Below are positions 21,531 to 33,078 of a stretch of DNA of 64,000 bases, in pieces. The notes beneath the pieces were generated by a model. The model saw nothing but the letters and a program-made list of their open reading frames with translations, was not told the DNA's origin and did no database searches. The translations under genes and the position numbers were made by a program. The number at the start of each line of letters is the position of its first letter. Position 1 is the stretch's first letter. This DNA is from Marchantia polymorpha subsp. ruderalis (Eukaryota > Streptophyta > Marchantiopsida > Marchantiales > Marchantiaceae): the NCBI GenBank assembly GCA_037833965.1, contig AP031359.1, positions 5,142,001 through 5,206,000 of the forward strand, given 5' to 3'.

Positions 21531-22489
21531 CTATAGTGCTTCTTCAATGTTCCTTCACTCATTTACCATTGCTATGTTCTTTTCTTAGGGCATCGATTAT
21601 AATGGAAAAGACTCAATCTATGAGAAGACCAAAAAAGAAGAAATTCAACCTGAAGTCTGGCGAGGTCAACCAGGGCCAAAACTGATCAACCGACGCAACA
21701 ACTTAAGCTCTCTACAGGAAAACATTCAGTTTTCCAGCCAAAAACTTCATTACCCAGCGCGGTTGCGATCTTTGTTTCAAGGGACCACTGTAGGCCTCAA
21801 TATAAGTACATTTTTCTGCTCTGTTCAATTATATTATTTAAATTTGATGAACATGTCAACGTGCTAGTTGACTGATCTTTGCCCATGAATAATCTCTATC
21901 CGAAGTTAAGGATGTAGAATTCTGACTCTTGAGAAATAAGATCTCGTTAGTCCTTGAATCGTCTTAATGTCAATGTTATCGGTGAACTTGATAGGGCTTT
22001 CGTCAAAGTTTAAATTCTATCTTCTCTTGACATTCTAATTGCGTTATAGATTTGTCCAGGTTCCTATATTTTATGAATATATTGTGTTTGTTTGTTAGCA
22101 CGTGCCATATCCATATGACCAGGCCTCTCTATATAGGGTGGTCAATGGGTTGAATAGGTTGAAATCCTTATGTTCCGTATCTTAACAATAAGGAATATTT
22201 TCCAAACAAAAAGAAGAACTTCATAGAAATCTGTCATGTTTTCTTCAATAAACTCCAATTTGACGACAGTGGAAAATACCTTCAAGAGAAATATGAATTA
22301 TTTTTTATCTCTGAATGTCTTTTTCCCATTTCAAAACTGAGAAGTCACTTTGCACCGTTTCAGTAGTAGGAAATGGACAAGCTAATACTCCTACAAACTC
22401 CATAAGTCGAGTAAACCTATTCTTTATAGTGGAGTACTCCAAGCTTCGCTAAAATCAGACTGCTCAGTCAACCTATTCAAGGCATTTCA
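21531..22489. other. AT-rich stretch without a recognisable gene
   Basis: I see no ORF of note, RNA gene or clear repeat. It may be decayed transposon sequence belonging to the hAT remnant on its right. Confidence 0.5.
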
Positions 22490-24306
22490 AAGACGATGTT
22501 CTCTGTTTACAACAACCAAAAGCTCCTTGTGTTCTTCCACTATTTTATCTATGTACTCTTCTTCCCAAGAAAACTGAGACGATCTTGATATTTTAGAATT
22601 AATTGAAAAACTTCTCTTCTTTTCAGAGCTACAAGTTCCCGAGGCAAGCAAGGTGGCAAAATACAAGAAGCCGCCTGGTTCAACTCATCACGTGTAGCTT
22701 CTACCTTGCTCAGATTACAAATTGCTTTAAAAAACAGGTTGCCAACTGCATGCAACACTTCAAGTTTAGACTCTGCCAATGATTGGGTAGCGAACAGACC
22801 TTGATCTTCGATTAATCCAATTAATTAGGCAAGACTAACTTGCCAACTGTCCAAGGTAAGGATGTCAAACGTAGGAGATGAGTTTAAATCAATCCCAACT
22901 CACTCTACACATGCAAAACGCTATAAGTTAGCTAGCAGATCTTGGAGATGTGACTTTTGCTATTGCAAAGTGGTTCTTCTTCCTTGTAAACTTTCCACAC
23001 AATCGCTCACATGGCCTGAAAGCTCGCTTACAACTGCAACCAAAATCCACCAAGATAATGAAAGCATGTCGCGAAACCTTTGAGAAGCATCACTCTGTTC
23101 AAAATAAGCCATGATTTCATATCTTCTTTTGACCAAAAAATGAGATACACGTGACATAGAGGCCCAACGAGTAGCAGATAAATTTGAACAAATAGCTTGC
23201 ATTTCATCTATCAAAATTTTTTGACGTCGTAAAACAGAAATCACAAAATCCACAACCAGCATTTTTATGAATCTTTTGCATCACAATATCTATCAAATGC
23301 AACAAACACCATACACAAATGAAATATGGTCTAATCATCTCTTAAATATGTGTCACAACTCCATATACATGTTCTGTCATATTTGTAGCACCATTAGTTT
23401 AACATCCTATTAGCTTATCTTTCCATAAGGAACAAACTGCATCAGTCAACTTGCAAAACATCTCAAACATAGCCAATCTTGTATGTCTACCAGAAAAAGT
23501 AAGTGTGATAAGGTGAAGATTTTCAATAGAAGAATTTTAAAAAAATCAAATTTGAACATCAATCCAAGAAACTACCTGTAGGTCACAGGAAGCATCAAAG
23601 GCCACAAAAATTCTCCATGCGGAGTAGAGTATCAGAGCAATATTTTTGATGATTATGGCGCATGCGGTTCTGACATAAAAAGCAAACAGATATTTGCTAC
23701 AAAATCAAAGTATTGGAATATCACATACCTCTCTTGCATCCTAAACTGCGTCAACAGCCATTGAGATAGACAACAAAATGTGCAACAAAACAAGTCACCA
23801 GCTCAAACTGTTTTTTTTTGGCTAATTTGAATACATTAATTGCCATCTTCAGTCAGTTTAAAGAATAACATTGCATTTGCTTGAGATTGAGCATACAAAT
23901 CATTTTCATTCTAAAGCATGTCTCCTATAATCACGTCAACAATTAAATTTGTGATTATAAAAGTACTCATGTCAGACTGATTTTCCATGAAGTGACAAAT
24001 AGTTTCGGCATGTTTAATATAAACAACAAAATAATTGTACTTATCTTCTATCAAAAGCTTCTAATACTCTCTCCACCTCACCTGATGATTGATGCGAAGA
24101 TCCTACATATAGTTGTCTGTTCTGCAAGGAGACCCCTCTAATGTACAAGATGTAGAGGATTTTTTAGCAGGTTCTTTGCGTCCGAAACATACACAGGATT
24201 TACATCTAATCACCCCTACTTCAAAAGATCTAGCATCACAAACCATACTGTAATAGATGTTTTGGCTCAAATGGAGTTTTGCAAGGTCGTTTAAAAGCAG
24301 GTTCAA
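22490..24306 (-). pseudogene. Decayed hAT-like (zinc-finger) transposase
   Basis: The minus strand holds scattered frames of one protein. An N-terminal zinc-finger-like piece has 'RCKSCVCFGRKE' (24103-24306). A central transposase region around 23300-23600 has 'WKDKLIGC', 'TNGATNMTEHVYGVVTHI' and 'WCLLHLIDIVMQKI', which resemble the conserved core of hAT-type transposases and 'zinc finger 862-like' host proteins. The C-terminal side has 'LSATRWASMSRVSHFLVKRRYEI' split near 23160. Stops and frameshifts are frequent. Terminal inverted repeats and an 8-bp duplication were not found. The hAT assignment rests on recalled family wording. Confidence 0.6.
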
Positions 24307-24369
24307 TAGATTATATCAAAGTTAAGGCAAGAAAAGTCCAAAATTGTACTAAGCAAAGTACAAACCCGT

Positions 24370-24640
24370 CTTGTTCTTGCAGAATGATCGGACTCCATTC
24401 TCTATGTGCCCCGTTTCACACTCTCTCGGTCAATTACTTTTGCACTATCTTGTTCCTGCGTAATTATCGGATTCCACTCTCTATGTGCTCCAAAATTGTA
24501 CTAAAGAAAGTATCAAAGGTTCAAACTCTCGCTCTGCCTATTACTTTTGCCCCGTTTTTTTCTTGCGGAATGATCAGACTTCACTTACTACGTGCCCGGT
24601 TCCTCTCTCTCTATCGATTACTTTGGCAATGTCGTGCTGT
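24370..24640. repeat. Three imperfect tandem units of about 80-105 bp
   Basis: The phrase TTGTTCTTGCAGAATGATCG, then 'CTCTATGTGC' and 'ATTACTTTTGC', recurs at about 24371, 24449 and 24553 with substitutions and length changes. It is not coding as far as I can see. Confidence 0.6.
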
Positions 24641-25950
24641 TGGACCTGCACAAACAGATGGATTGGGAACAAATTTCTTGAAGAGTGCATGAAAAGAAGT
24701 GGAGTGGGGGAAGGATCTCAATGCTAGTAGATAGTGCAGATCAGGATTGGCACCCTCGAAACATGGCCTCAATCTTTGATAACTTTTAATCACTATAAAC
24801 TTTTATGGTGCGGTGTGCGAAAGTAATTGTGCGTAAAGACAAGTAATGTCCGAATCGATCAAGCGCAGTTTTGGTTAGCTAATACCGCCTCCAAAATGAA
24901 CAAAGGCATATATGTTGTAAATTTGGAACTTTATTAAAACAAAATACAGAACTTTGGCTCTCAAGTTTCGTATGTGCCGTATTTAGAGAGGCCAACATAT
25001 GACTTAGCACCTGTTGGTAACCTAAACCCACCACCTGGAAGAGAATCTGCACAACTTGACCTTACTGAACGATCTCACTCTGACGTCAAAGTGACCCACA
25101 CTCTTCAAAGGCTATGTCTTAAAAGTACAACAAGAGTATCCATACAACTCTATTAGACTGCAAGACTTCATGCGACATCAAACTAGCCCACAAGGTTTGA
25201 AATCTGCGCCAAAAAATACAGAAACATATAATCATTATGATACAAGAGCCAAAAACCTTGATGATCTCCATTTAAAAGTTAGGATCTCCAGCTCGAAGTT
25301 TTCTTCGATAATTTTTGCTTTTTTAAAAATGTATCTCAAATTAAGATTAAATTATACTCTGTCCCATTGGCTTTAGTTATAATACTCGTGCTTTTGACCT
25401 TTATGCTCCACAAGACCTCATGTTCTTTGAAGACCAAATTCATAATTTGAAATTTACATGAATATCATTTTATGAGGTCTAGTATATATCATTAAAAGAT
25501 TAAAATCTTTTAAATTTTTTCAAAAAGCGATTGAAATGATATTTTAGTTGCATCAATAAGTTATTAACTTGTTAAATGCTTCAAACATGATTTGAAAACA
25601 ATTGTCACTACTTTGTACACATTTGGTATGTGTGTGACTTCATTTAGTCACATTTTTACTATTCTGAGATTTTCTAATTGATCTTAATCAAAATACTTCA
25701 ATATATGTCAAAAGTTTTCATATGAATTGTTGATTTCAACTCCATCATTTTGCTAATAGCAATGTATGGATTGTTAGCCTAAACGAGCGTGTAATGTATA
25801 CAAATTTGTTGACTAATAAAATTAATATTCATATTGATTTTAGTAGATTTCATGTACATATATAATCAAACATTGCATTTATAATATATTTTGTATTATA
25901 CAATGTAACATTAAGATTTAGAGAAGATTTCACTTGAAGATGGAGACATA
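24641..25950. other. AT-rich stretch without a recognisable gene
   Basis: Only short random ORFs are present. Runs of A/T increase from about 25400. It is probably old repeat sequence flanking the chromodomain element. Confidence 0.5.
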
Positions 25951-25954
25951 AACT

Positions 25955-26560
25955 TTGAAAATGAGAGATTTCAACAATGATTTTACTCTCCTTTATATAA
26001 ATCTTACCACCAAATACAAAGAGATAAGATCTTATCCTCACCATCCAATTCACTTCTATTGGATTGATGACATGGTGAATATACCTATAGAAATCTACAA
26101 TAAAACTCAATATTACACTGCACAAGTCAACTACACAAGAAACACAAAAAATACACGTATAACATAGTTCACCATCAAGGGTTACGTTGACGGAGTAATA
26201 CACTTGAGAGAGTTAACCAATTCAAGATGAAAACACAATTTCACCCGCAAAAGCATTTTAATATCTATACCCAAGGTAGGCAACTCATCTTAGTTATAAA
26301 TAGCTACTTAGCTACACATAAAGTTTACTCCTTAACCACAGTTAACCTCAACATAGAACACACAAATTGTTGACGTGTTGCTATCAACTAACACACACTC
26401 AATCGGTATCTAACAAGCACACGGATTGATGAAGATGAGAAATACAAACAATGGTTCTCCTCTTCCTTATATAGCTCTTACCAACAAGAACAATGACATA
26501 AAATTTTATCCTCACTATCCATCCCACTTCTAGTGGATGAATGACGTGATGGATAACCCT
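25955..26560. repeat. Diverged direct repeat of about 130 bp
   Basis: Bases 25955-26090 and 26425-26560 share the same order of words: 'GAGA..T..AACAATG', 'CTCTTCCTTATAT', 'ATCCTCAC.ATCCA', 'CACTTCTA.TGGAT' and 'GA.GTGATGGATA'. They may be internal repeats of the chromodomain element's LTR region, which lies just right of here on the minus strand. Confidence 0.6.
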
Positions 26561-26576
26561 AACAAACACACGGATT

Positions 26577-26710
26577 GCTGACGTGGCACTCCCAACTAAC
26601 ACATTCAATTCTTACCTAACAAGCACACTGATCGCTGACGTGACACTATCAACTAACACACATACTCTCTATCTATCAAGCGTGCGGATCGTTGACGTGG
26701 CAGCTATGAT
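26577..26710. repeat. 57-bp tandem repeat
   Basis: Units start at 26577, 26634 and 26691 with G(C/T)TGACGTGGCA, 57 bp apart; the third is partial. A further related unit lies near 26368. The units are 70-80% alike by eye. Confidence 0.72.
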
Positions 26711-26821
26711 TACTGTACGTTAAACTATCTATATCAACATTTAGAATTTTCTCTACTTTAGTTCTAACTAACTAAAGATGGTTACAAAATTTCCTCTTTT
26801 TAAGATGCAATGTCCTTGTTG

Positions 26822-27000
26822 CACATATGTTCAATCTCCTTAATTATCAAAGGTGCATTTGTTAATTTTTTTGCTAGTTCCCAAGTCGATTCATATGATG
26901 GATAGCCTTTTCATTGAATCAAATACTCTACTTTGAAATATTTATGACCTCGAATAAATTTCTTGAGTATCTTTTTTATCTCAAACTCATCATGATCTAC
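26822..27000 (-). pseudogene. Chromodomain of a chromovirus-type Ty3/gypsy element (E)
   Basis: Translation of the minus strand gives 'DHDEFEIKKILKKFIRGHKY', then 'FKVEYLIQ', a stop, and 'KGYPSYESTWELAKKLTNAP'. This is the classic chromodomain pattern, with the aromatic cage region and the 'KGYP..ESTWE' signature. It is too broken to appear as a long ORF. In chromoviruses this domain follows integrase and directs insertion to methylated-histone chromatin. It identifies element E as a chromovirus. Confidence 0.82.
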
Positions 27001-28370
27001 TATCAAGGTTGCAAGAGAAGATGATGCTGGTTGGTTGGTGAATTATTTTGGTTGTGGTACATGTTTTTACACTCGTGATACATAAAATACCGGATGTATT
27101 TTCATATGTGATGGAAGTTGCAACTTGTATGACACTTCACCAACACGCTTCAAAACCAAAAATGGATCAATGAACCTAGGGTTTAACTTTGGTGTTACAA
27201 TAGACAAATTTGTTGTAGATAATCAAACATGATCTTCTATCTCAAAAACCACTTCTCTACAATGAGCATCGACTTACTATTTTTGCCAATTTTGAGCTAT
27301 CACCAACTTTTCCTTGGCCTAATGTAGTACTCAATGAATATGCTCCACATATTTGTTGACTGCTACAACTTTGATAAAAAACTTCTCTCTTTTCAAAAGT
27401 CTCATCAAACTTGAAGGAGTTATAGGATGAGCTCCATCCATGAGATAAAATGGAGACACTTTTATACATGCATTTACACAATTGTTATATGCAAATTCCA
27501 CAAATGGCAAAAGGTTGTCTCACTCTTCTTGCTCTTCTAATGTAAAAGCTCGTAGCATATCCTTTATGGTTCTATTTGACCTCTCCGTTTGTCCATCAGT
27601 ATGATAGGCCGTTGATATTGCTAGTTTTGTTTTGAAAAAACTGAACAAAGTTTTCCTAAACAAATTAGTGAAATGAGTTACTCTATCCGTGATTAACACT
27701 TTGATTAAGCCATGATTCACAAATCATGGCTTAATCAAAACTAGATCTAGATACAATTGAGTTAGTTCAGGAGCTCTTACCATTTTTGTGATTTGCCTAA
27801 TGTAAATCATCTTACTCAATTTGTCTACAAAAATCACCACTAAATCATATCCTAACAAAGTGTTTGGTGACTCACATACGAGTACCATATTGACATGTTC
27901 CCACCGTTTTTTGGAGATAGAAAGAGGTTGTAATAAACCTATTGTTTTTTTATTACTTGCCTTGTTTTGTTGACAAGAAACACAACTTCAAACATAAGAC
28001 TCTATATCTTTATGTATATTGAATCAATAGTACACTCGTTGTATGCTCTCCACGATATTCTTCACTCCCACATGACCTAGAATGGCTGTGTCATGACTTT
28101 CAGCCAAAATCATTGTGTGCACATCTTGATCTTGTGGAATTCATATACGTTGTTTGCAGAACGCCAAACCTCAAAACTTCTCCGCCTTTTCATTTTGTAG
28201 TGCTCGAGTGATCTCTTCATCCTCCTTTGTGGCTTGTGTCATCTTGTTCCATCAATTAGCCTAAATTTTACTTCTGCAAAATGATTGAAACAATGCATGC
28301 GTGTGAGAGCATATGCAAGTTTCTTCTTACCCTCCACATACACAATCCTCATGTTGAAGCGTTGGCGCCA
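27001..28370 (-). pseudogene. Ty3/gypsy element E: integrase
   Basis: The clearest piece is at 27720-27520: 'ITDRVTHFTNLFRKTLF' with the second catalytic D, and 'STAYHTDGQTERSNRTIKDML' split at about 27610 with the catalytic E. Further right, broken frames hold the zinc-finger part ('CFLSTKQGK' region near 27960-28060). Left of 27500 are remnants of the integrase C-terminal region leading to the chromodomain. All frames are disrupted. Confidence 0.8.
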
Positions 28371-29560
28371 TCATGCTCATCGAATTTGTGGTTTAGACAG
28401 ATACTTTTGAGTTTCTAAATAAACAAAAGATTTATGATCGGTCTCACCACAAATTCATTATCACCCAAGTAATGATTCTAATGTTTGGTTGCCAACACAA
28501 TGACTAACTCCTTCCGTTCTGTGGTGTGTTAATTTTGTTCCGCCGCCACCAACTTTCAAGAATAGAAAGCAACTGGATGCCATACATCCTCCCATTCTTG
28601 TTGAAGTATGCCACCTACCGTTGTACCTGATGCGTAAGTAGCCACCTTGATAGGACGGTCATGATCATACCACTTGAGTATAAATGCGTGTTACAAAGCA
28701 TTTTTCAATGCTTGAAAAGCTATCTCTTGAGCTGTTCACCATCTCCATTTTTGACCTTTACCTAACATGGAAGTCAAGGTCTGAGCGAGACAAGCAAAAC
28801 CTTTCACAAATCTATGATAGATACCCGTAAGCCCTAGAAAACCTTCAATTGAGTTTGATCCTCAAGTGCTGTCCATTTTTGAATGACATCTATCTTTTCA
28901 CTAATCACTTGGATTCCTACGGCTGTAACTCTCTGACCCAAGTAATCTACTTCTGATTTGTCAAATTCACATTTTGAAGCTTTGGCATACAATTGATTGT
29001 CTTTCAAAACTTGAAGTAGCTCTTCAAAATGACTTCTATGATCACTCAAAGGTTTGCTATCCATCAATATATCATCTAGAAAAATAATGACAGATTTATC
29101 TAGATAAAATTGAAAGATATAGTTCATTAATTCCATGAATATAGCTGATGCATTAGTGAGACCAAAAGGCATCACTAGATAATCAAACTGACCATACCTA
29201 GTACAAAAAGTTGTCTTGTGGATAACTTTGTCTGCAATTCAAATTTGATTGTAGCCGCTTCTCAAATCTAGCTTGGTGAAGTACTTCGCTCTTTGAAGTT
29301 AATCAAACAAATCATTCATACTAGGTAATGAATATTTTTTTTTCATCATTTGCTGATTCAACCCCGATAGTCGATGCATAGTCTCATGGATCAATCTTTC
29401 TTCTTTACAAAGAGCACTGGAGCTCCATAAAGTGAAACACTTGGTTGAATGAATCCTTTGCTCAACATCTCCTCCACTTGAGCTTTGCATTCTTCCAATT
29501 TGTTTGGAGCCAAACAATATGGAGCTTTGCAAATTGTTGTACTTCCAGGTATCACTTCAA
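28371..29560 (-). pseudogene. Ty3/gypsy element E: reverse transcriptase and RNase H
   Basis: The frame 29175-28834 carries 'MMPFGLTNASAIFMELMNYIF', 'VIIFLDDILMDSK' (the catalytic DD) and 'KASKCEFDKSEVDYLGQ'. Upstream frames near 29300-29500 hold 'GFIQPSVSLYGAP' and 'CIDYRGLNQQMMKKKYSLP' pieces. RNase H remnants include 'HKSFVYLETQKYLSK' near 28410. Indels and stops separate every motif, so this is the oldest of the three Ty3/gypsy elements in the window. Confidence 0.83.
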
Positions 29561-29569
29561 TCTTGTGAT

Positions 29570-30094
29570 CTACTCGCCTTTTTGATGGAAATCTTGTAGG
29601 TAGATTATATGGAGTACATCTTTATACTCCATTAAAATGTCATTCAAGAACTCCGGGATGTAAAGTTTGTCCTTGGACCCAATATCTCTTATAAGTCCAA
29701 CAAAACATACATCATCTCTAGAAATTTGTGTTTTACCTATCACAAAGAGGGCTAAATTTATATTCTGAAATCTAATTCTATCTCCATAGATCTTCCAACC
29801 ACTACTTGTAATCACTTTTCTTCTCAAACCTACCTGCAAATTATATTGCTCCATCCATGGCATTTCAAGTATGACATCTTATCAAGCTAAACAAATTACT
29901 CTCCATTCAATGCTCTCCTTGTATCTATTCATGGATAATTTTACACTTCGTGGTAGTGTTTCTATCACTTCAGTTTGCCAGTTTGGAAATTCAACTTCCT
30001 CACTCACGTCCTTTGTCAACATAAAATCTAACTTCATAGCAACACTCTTTGATAGAACATTTTTTGTTGCTCCAAGATCAATTAGAACGCTCAC
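29570..30094 (-). pseudogene. Ty3/gypsy element E: protease remnant
   Basis: The minus-strand frame starting at 30094 has 'VLIDLGATKNVLSKSVAMKL', a damaged retropepsin site (D-L-G-A-T where D-S-G-A-T is expected). The next frame, to 29570, has 'MPWMEQYNLQV' as in the strand after the flap. Gag is not recognisable to the right; sequence at 30240-30310 leads into a long LTR instead. Confidence 0.72.
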
Positions 30095-30309
30095 CTTATG
30101 TCTTCCATCAAATCATCAATGACAATAAGTTTAACTTGCTTCTTACTCCTTCCATGAGCTCCCAACCATTGCTTTCTTCCAACCTCGCCTTTTATTCGCT
30201 TTGTAAAACCAGTAAGGCCGTGAGTCAAGTTTGCTAGTGATCTTCGTTTCTCAAAACTTCTTTCTCCACCTATTCATATTTTATTCTCTCCATGTTGTTG
30301 AACGGTCGT

Positions 30310-30727
30310 TGTGGTGACTAGTTTTTTTGTTTTTCTTCAAAAATCAACAAAACTTAAACATATTTGTGTAGAAGGTAGACATATGAGTTAGAAGCCAGTA
30401 GATTTAGAGGAGTTATGATAGAATTAGTTAGAAATCGCCTTCGGCCGAAGATCTTTGGATCTTTGGTGCCGCCTTTTCTGGACAGTGCAAGATCTGAGTC
30501 TTTGGCAAAGACATTGAAATCAATTCAAAATATGCAACGGGCCAGACAACGTTTGCACGCGTTGAGAATTCTACTGGGCGCTGGAGGAGGCAATGTTAGA
30601 GCATCGAGGGAAAAGCAAGGCAGAAGCGAGTGCGCCGACATTGCAATACCAAACGAAAGCGAGCGCAGAGAGAAACGGAGAGATCAATCGACATCGATTC
30701 CACGTAGATGCGAATCGGAGACATGGC
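30310..30727 (+). mobile_element. Long LTR copy M, 5' piece
   Basis: It starts TGTGGTGACTAGTTTTTTTG and continues through the 5' non-coding region to a point just before the ORF start codon, where copy N is inserted. It resumes at 33079. The 5' flank is GTCGT; the expected right-hand duplication was not found because the 3' end is rearranged. Confidence 0.8.
30448..30463 (+). other. Hairpin AAGATC-TTTG-GATCTT (copy M)
   Basis: A 6-bp perfect stem with loop TTTG, at the same place as the TTCG-loop hairpins in copies N and O. The loop differs by one C-to-T change. Confidence 0.75.
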
Positions 30728-30830
30728 TGTGGTGCCTAGTAATTTTGTTTTTCTTTAAAAATCAACAAAACTTAAAGATATTTGTTTAGAAAGTAGTTGT
30801 TAGAGTTGAATAAGGAGCTCCTGAGGAGAA

Positions 30831-32551
30831 ATGATAGAATTAGTGAGAATTCGTCTACGTCCAAAGATCTTCGGATCTTCGTGTCTTCGGCGCAGCCTAA
30901 GTGGAGCCAGGCCGCACAGAGCTCGCGCAAGACCAAAGAAGAGGGCGAAACGGAGGATGGTGACAGTTGAGGTGTCGGACAGCAGTGTGGAGAAGACGGT
31001 GGCACCAATTGTAAACACATCCAAAGTCGAGGTAATGCGGCTTGTGGAGATAGGAGTACCTTCGGAGGTGTTAGTTGAAGTCTCGGCAAACCTACCGGCA
31101 GAACCTTTGAAGGAGGAAACGGAGTTGGTAAGTCCGATATCTCTGTCTTTGGAGCAGACGCGGTTTGCGCAGGGCGAAGAGACACCACAGATGAAGATGA
31201 ACGAGGACCTGGAGAAGGAGTTCACTTTGAGCGAGGAGATTCTAGAATAGGTTGTCGCACGGGTACGAGGGACGGTGGTAGAAGCCAAAGGCATTACACT
31301 GCCGACATCTCCGGTGGAAGAGGTGAGACCCGAAGAAGGGAAGAAGACTTCGGGCGAAGATGTGAAGACATTAGAAATTACATTTCCTGAATTTTTGCAT
31401 GATAGTGTAGTTCCATTGTTGAAGTACTTGGACGGAAAGAGAGGGAAGTATGCTGTAACGGAGGAGACAGGATTCTATGTACCAATGATCAGGAATAGGA
31501 CAAAGCGTAAGAGAGTAGTTGCAATAAAGAGGGAGTGGAATTCTGCAACTGCATTGGTACGGGAGCGAGAAGCCCAGCTTCGGGAGAAGGAAACTGTGTG
31601 CGAAGTACTGCTGCTGAATCTAGAGAAGGAATCCGGGCGCTATGCAGAGTTGGAGGAGACCTGTGGAGGACTTTGTATCTCAATGAGAATGCCCAGAAGG
31701 TAATAGTGGATTTGATGGAGAGATTGGAGAAATCCAGAGAAGGTTACGAGGCGGCAACCAAAAGATCGGAGCGGTTGATCACTACTACGGAGAAGCGAAA
31801 GAAGAAACATGTCAAGGAACTTGCCACATTAAAAGCCCGAAGAGCCGAAGAAGCTTGTATTGGCGAAGAACTTTGGGGCAAAATGGCAGAGGCGAAGACG
31901 GCGGAGGAAAATCTTTGTAGCAAAATTTCGGAGATTGAGGCGAAGTGTGAGATGGAAACCCATCGTGCGGAGGAGCTATCAGCAAGTCTGTCGGCGGGAA
32001 ACCAGAAGCATGAGGAGGAATTAGCGGATTGGGCCAAGAAATTGGTAGTTTGCGAGTCGGCCAAGTCTTTGGAGGTCGAATGTAAATTAAAGATTGAATC
32101 CGACTGTTGACAGTTACGAGAGCAGTTAGGGAAGGCAGAGATGAGATCGGAAGAGTCGCAAAGGAGAATGGAAAAGGCAAAGGAGGCCTACCGTCAGCTG
32201 CGGGAGGATTCAACCGACGTGTTGAAATTGCGGTTAGAGAAGTGTCTGAACGAGTTCACGATATGGGGATTGGATTCGGTGAAGTGGTTGAAGCTAGATC
32301 TACTCGAGCGACGGCTGATGAGCGCGAAGACCAGCGGATCCGCAGGACACAAACAAATTGTAGAGTTAGTTAATTTATTTTTGGAGGAATTGAATGAGGC
32401 GCGCCAGAATGTAGAAGTAGAGATTGTAAACGTGTTGCGTAGATTAGGAGTAGAGAGTAGTTCAGACAATGCTGTAACCGTTACATTGGACGGCACAGCC
32501 CTTGAGACCGATTCGCCTCAGGCGGTTGATATCCCAGAGTTGCCATTGTGA
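30831..32551 (+). pseudogene. LTR-encoded coiled-coil protein (copy N), N-terminal block deleted
   Basis: After the 5' deletion the frame enters at 'HRARARPKKRAKRRMVTVEVSDSS'-type sequence (30900-31000). TAG at 31248-31250 is a C-to-T change, since copy O has CAG at the matching codon. 'SVVPLLKYLDGKRGKYAVTEE' lies near 31410. A frameshift near 31680 leads into a long coiled coil (to 32108, TGA), and the same frame resumes with 'LEKCLNEFTIWGLDSVKWLKL' and 'VNVLRRLGVES', ending at TGA 32549-32551. This copy has the best-preserved coiled coil and C-terminus of its subfamily. The two blocks after the coiled coil match those in copies A and C, though the words differ. Confidence 0.72.
30864..30879 (+). 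other. UUCG-tetraloop hairpin in LTR 5' region (copy N)
   Basis: AAGATC-TTCG-GATCTT forms a 6-bp stem closed by C-G around UUCG, the very stable cUUCGg tetraloop class in RNA. It lies about 135 bp after the LTR start. Confidence 0.8.
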
Positions 32552-33078
32552 ATAAAGAGGCCCAAGGCTCTATCCTTGGAGGGCTTTTCTGTCAATTGGA
32601 TTGTCTTGATTGTGAATCTGTATCCACTATGTCTTTGCGCTGGTGTGTGATCCAGGCTTGAGGCACGGTGCGTTCATGTTTGTCGAAGTTACCGCATCAA
32701 GAGTTGTGAGTATTCGGTTCGAGTGTCTTGAGCAGTTGAGGCTCCTTGGGATTTAAGCAAATTCGAGTTTGAGAATTCGGGTCAGTGAGTTGAGATGTAT
32801 GCGATGCTAGGAAGTTTCCTGCCTGAAATATAAGTGTGAAGTTGCAAGCGATTCCTACAGGCGTTGTTTGGAAAAGTTTCAGGTTGTGAGTGAGGTTATG
32901 CACTACTTTTCAGGTCTTCGGCTCTAGCTGGGTAGTGTCTTCTGGGAGTGGCATTGGCCTAAGAAGTGAAACTCTTTAATAGAATGTTATTCTGTGACAA
33001 ATCGTGACTTTTGTGGTTGTTTCTGTCCTCGTGGGAACTGTCCATTTTGCTCCATTTTGGTATTTGTTTGTCATTACA

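Larger units (their letters stand above)
30728..33078 (+). mobile_element. Solo long LTR copy N, with 5-bp target duplication
   Basis: It begins TGTGGTGCCTAG at 30728 and ends TCATTACA at 33078. ATGGC flanks it on both sides (30723-30727 and 33079-33083), an exact 5-bp duplication as Ty3/gypsy integrase makes. There is no second LTR and no internal region, so it is a solo LTR of 2,351 bp. It sits exactly at the start codon of the outer copy M. Compared with copy O it lacks about 1.1 kb near its 5' end (join near 30898), which removed the N-terminal coding block. Confidence 0.88.
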
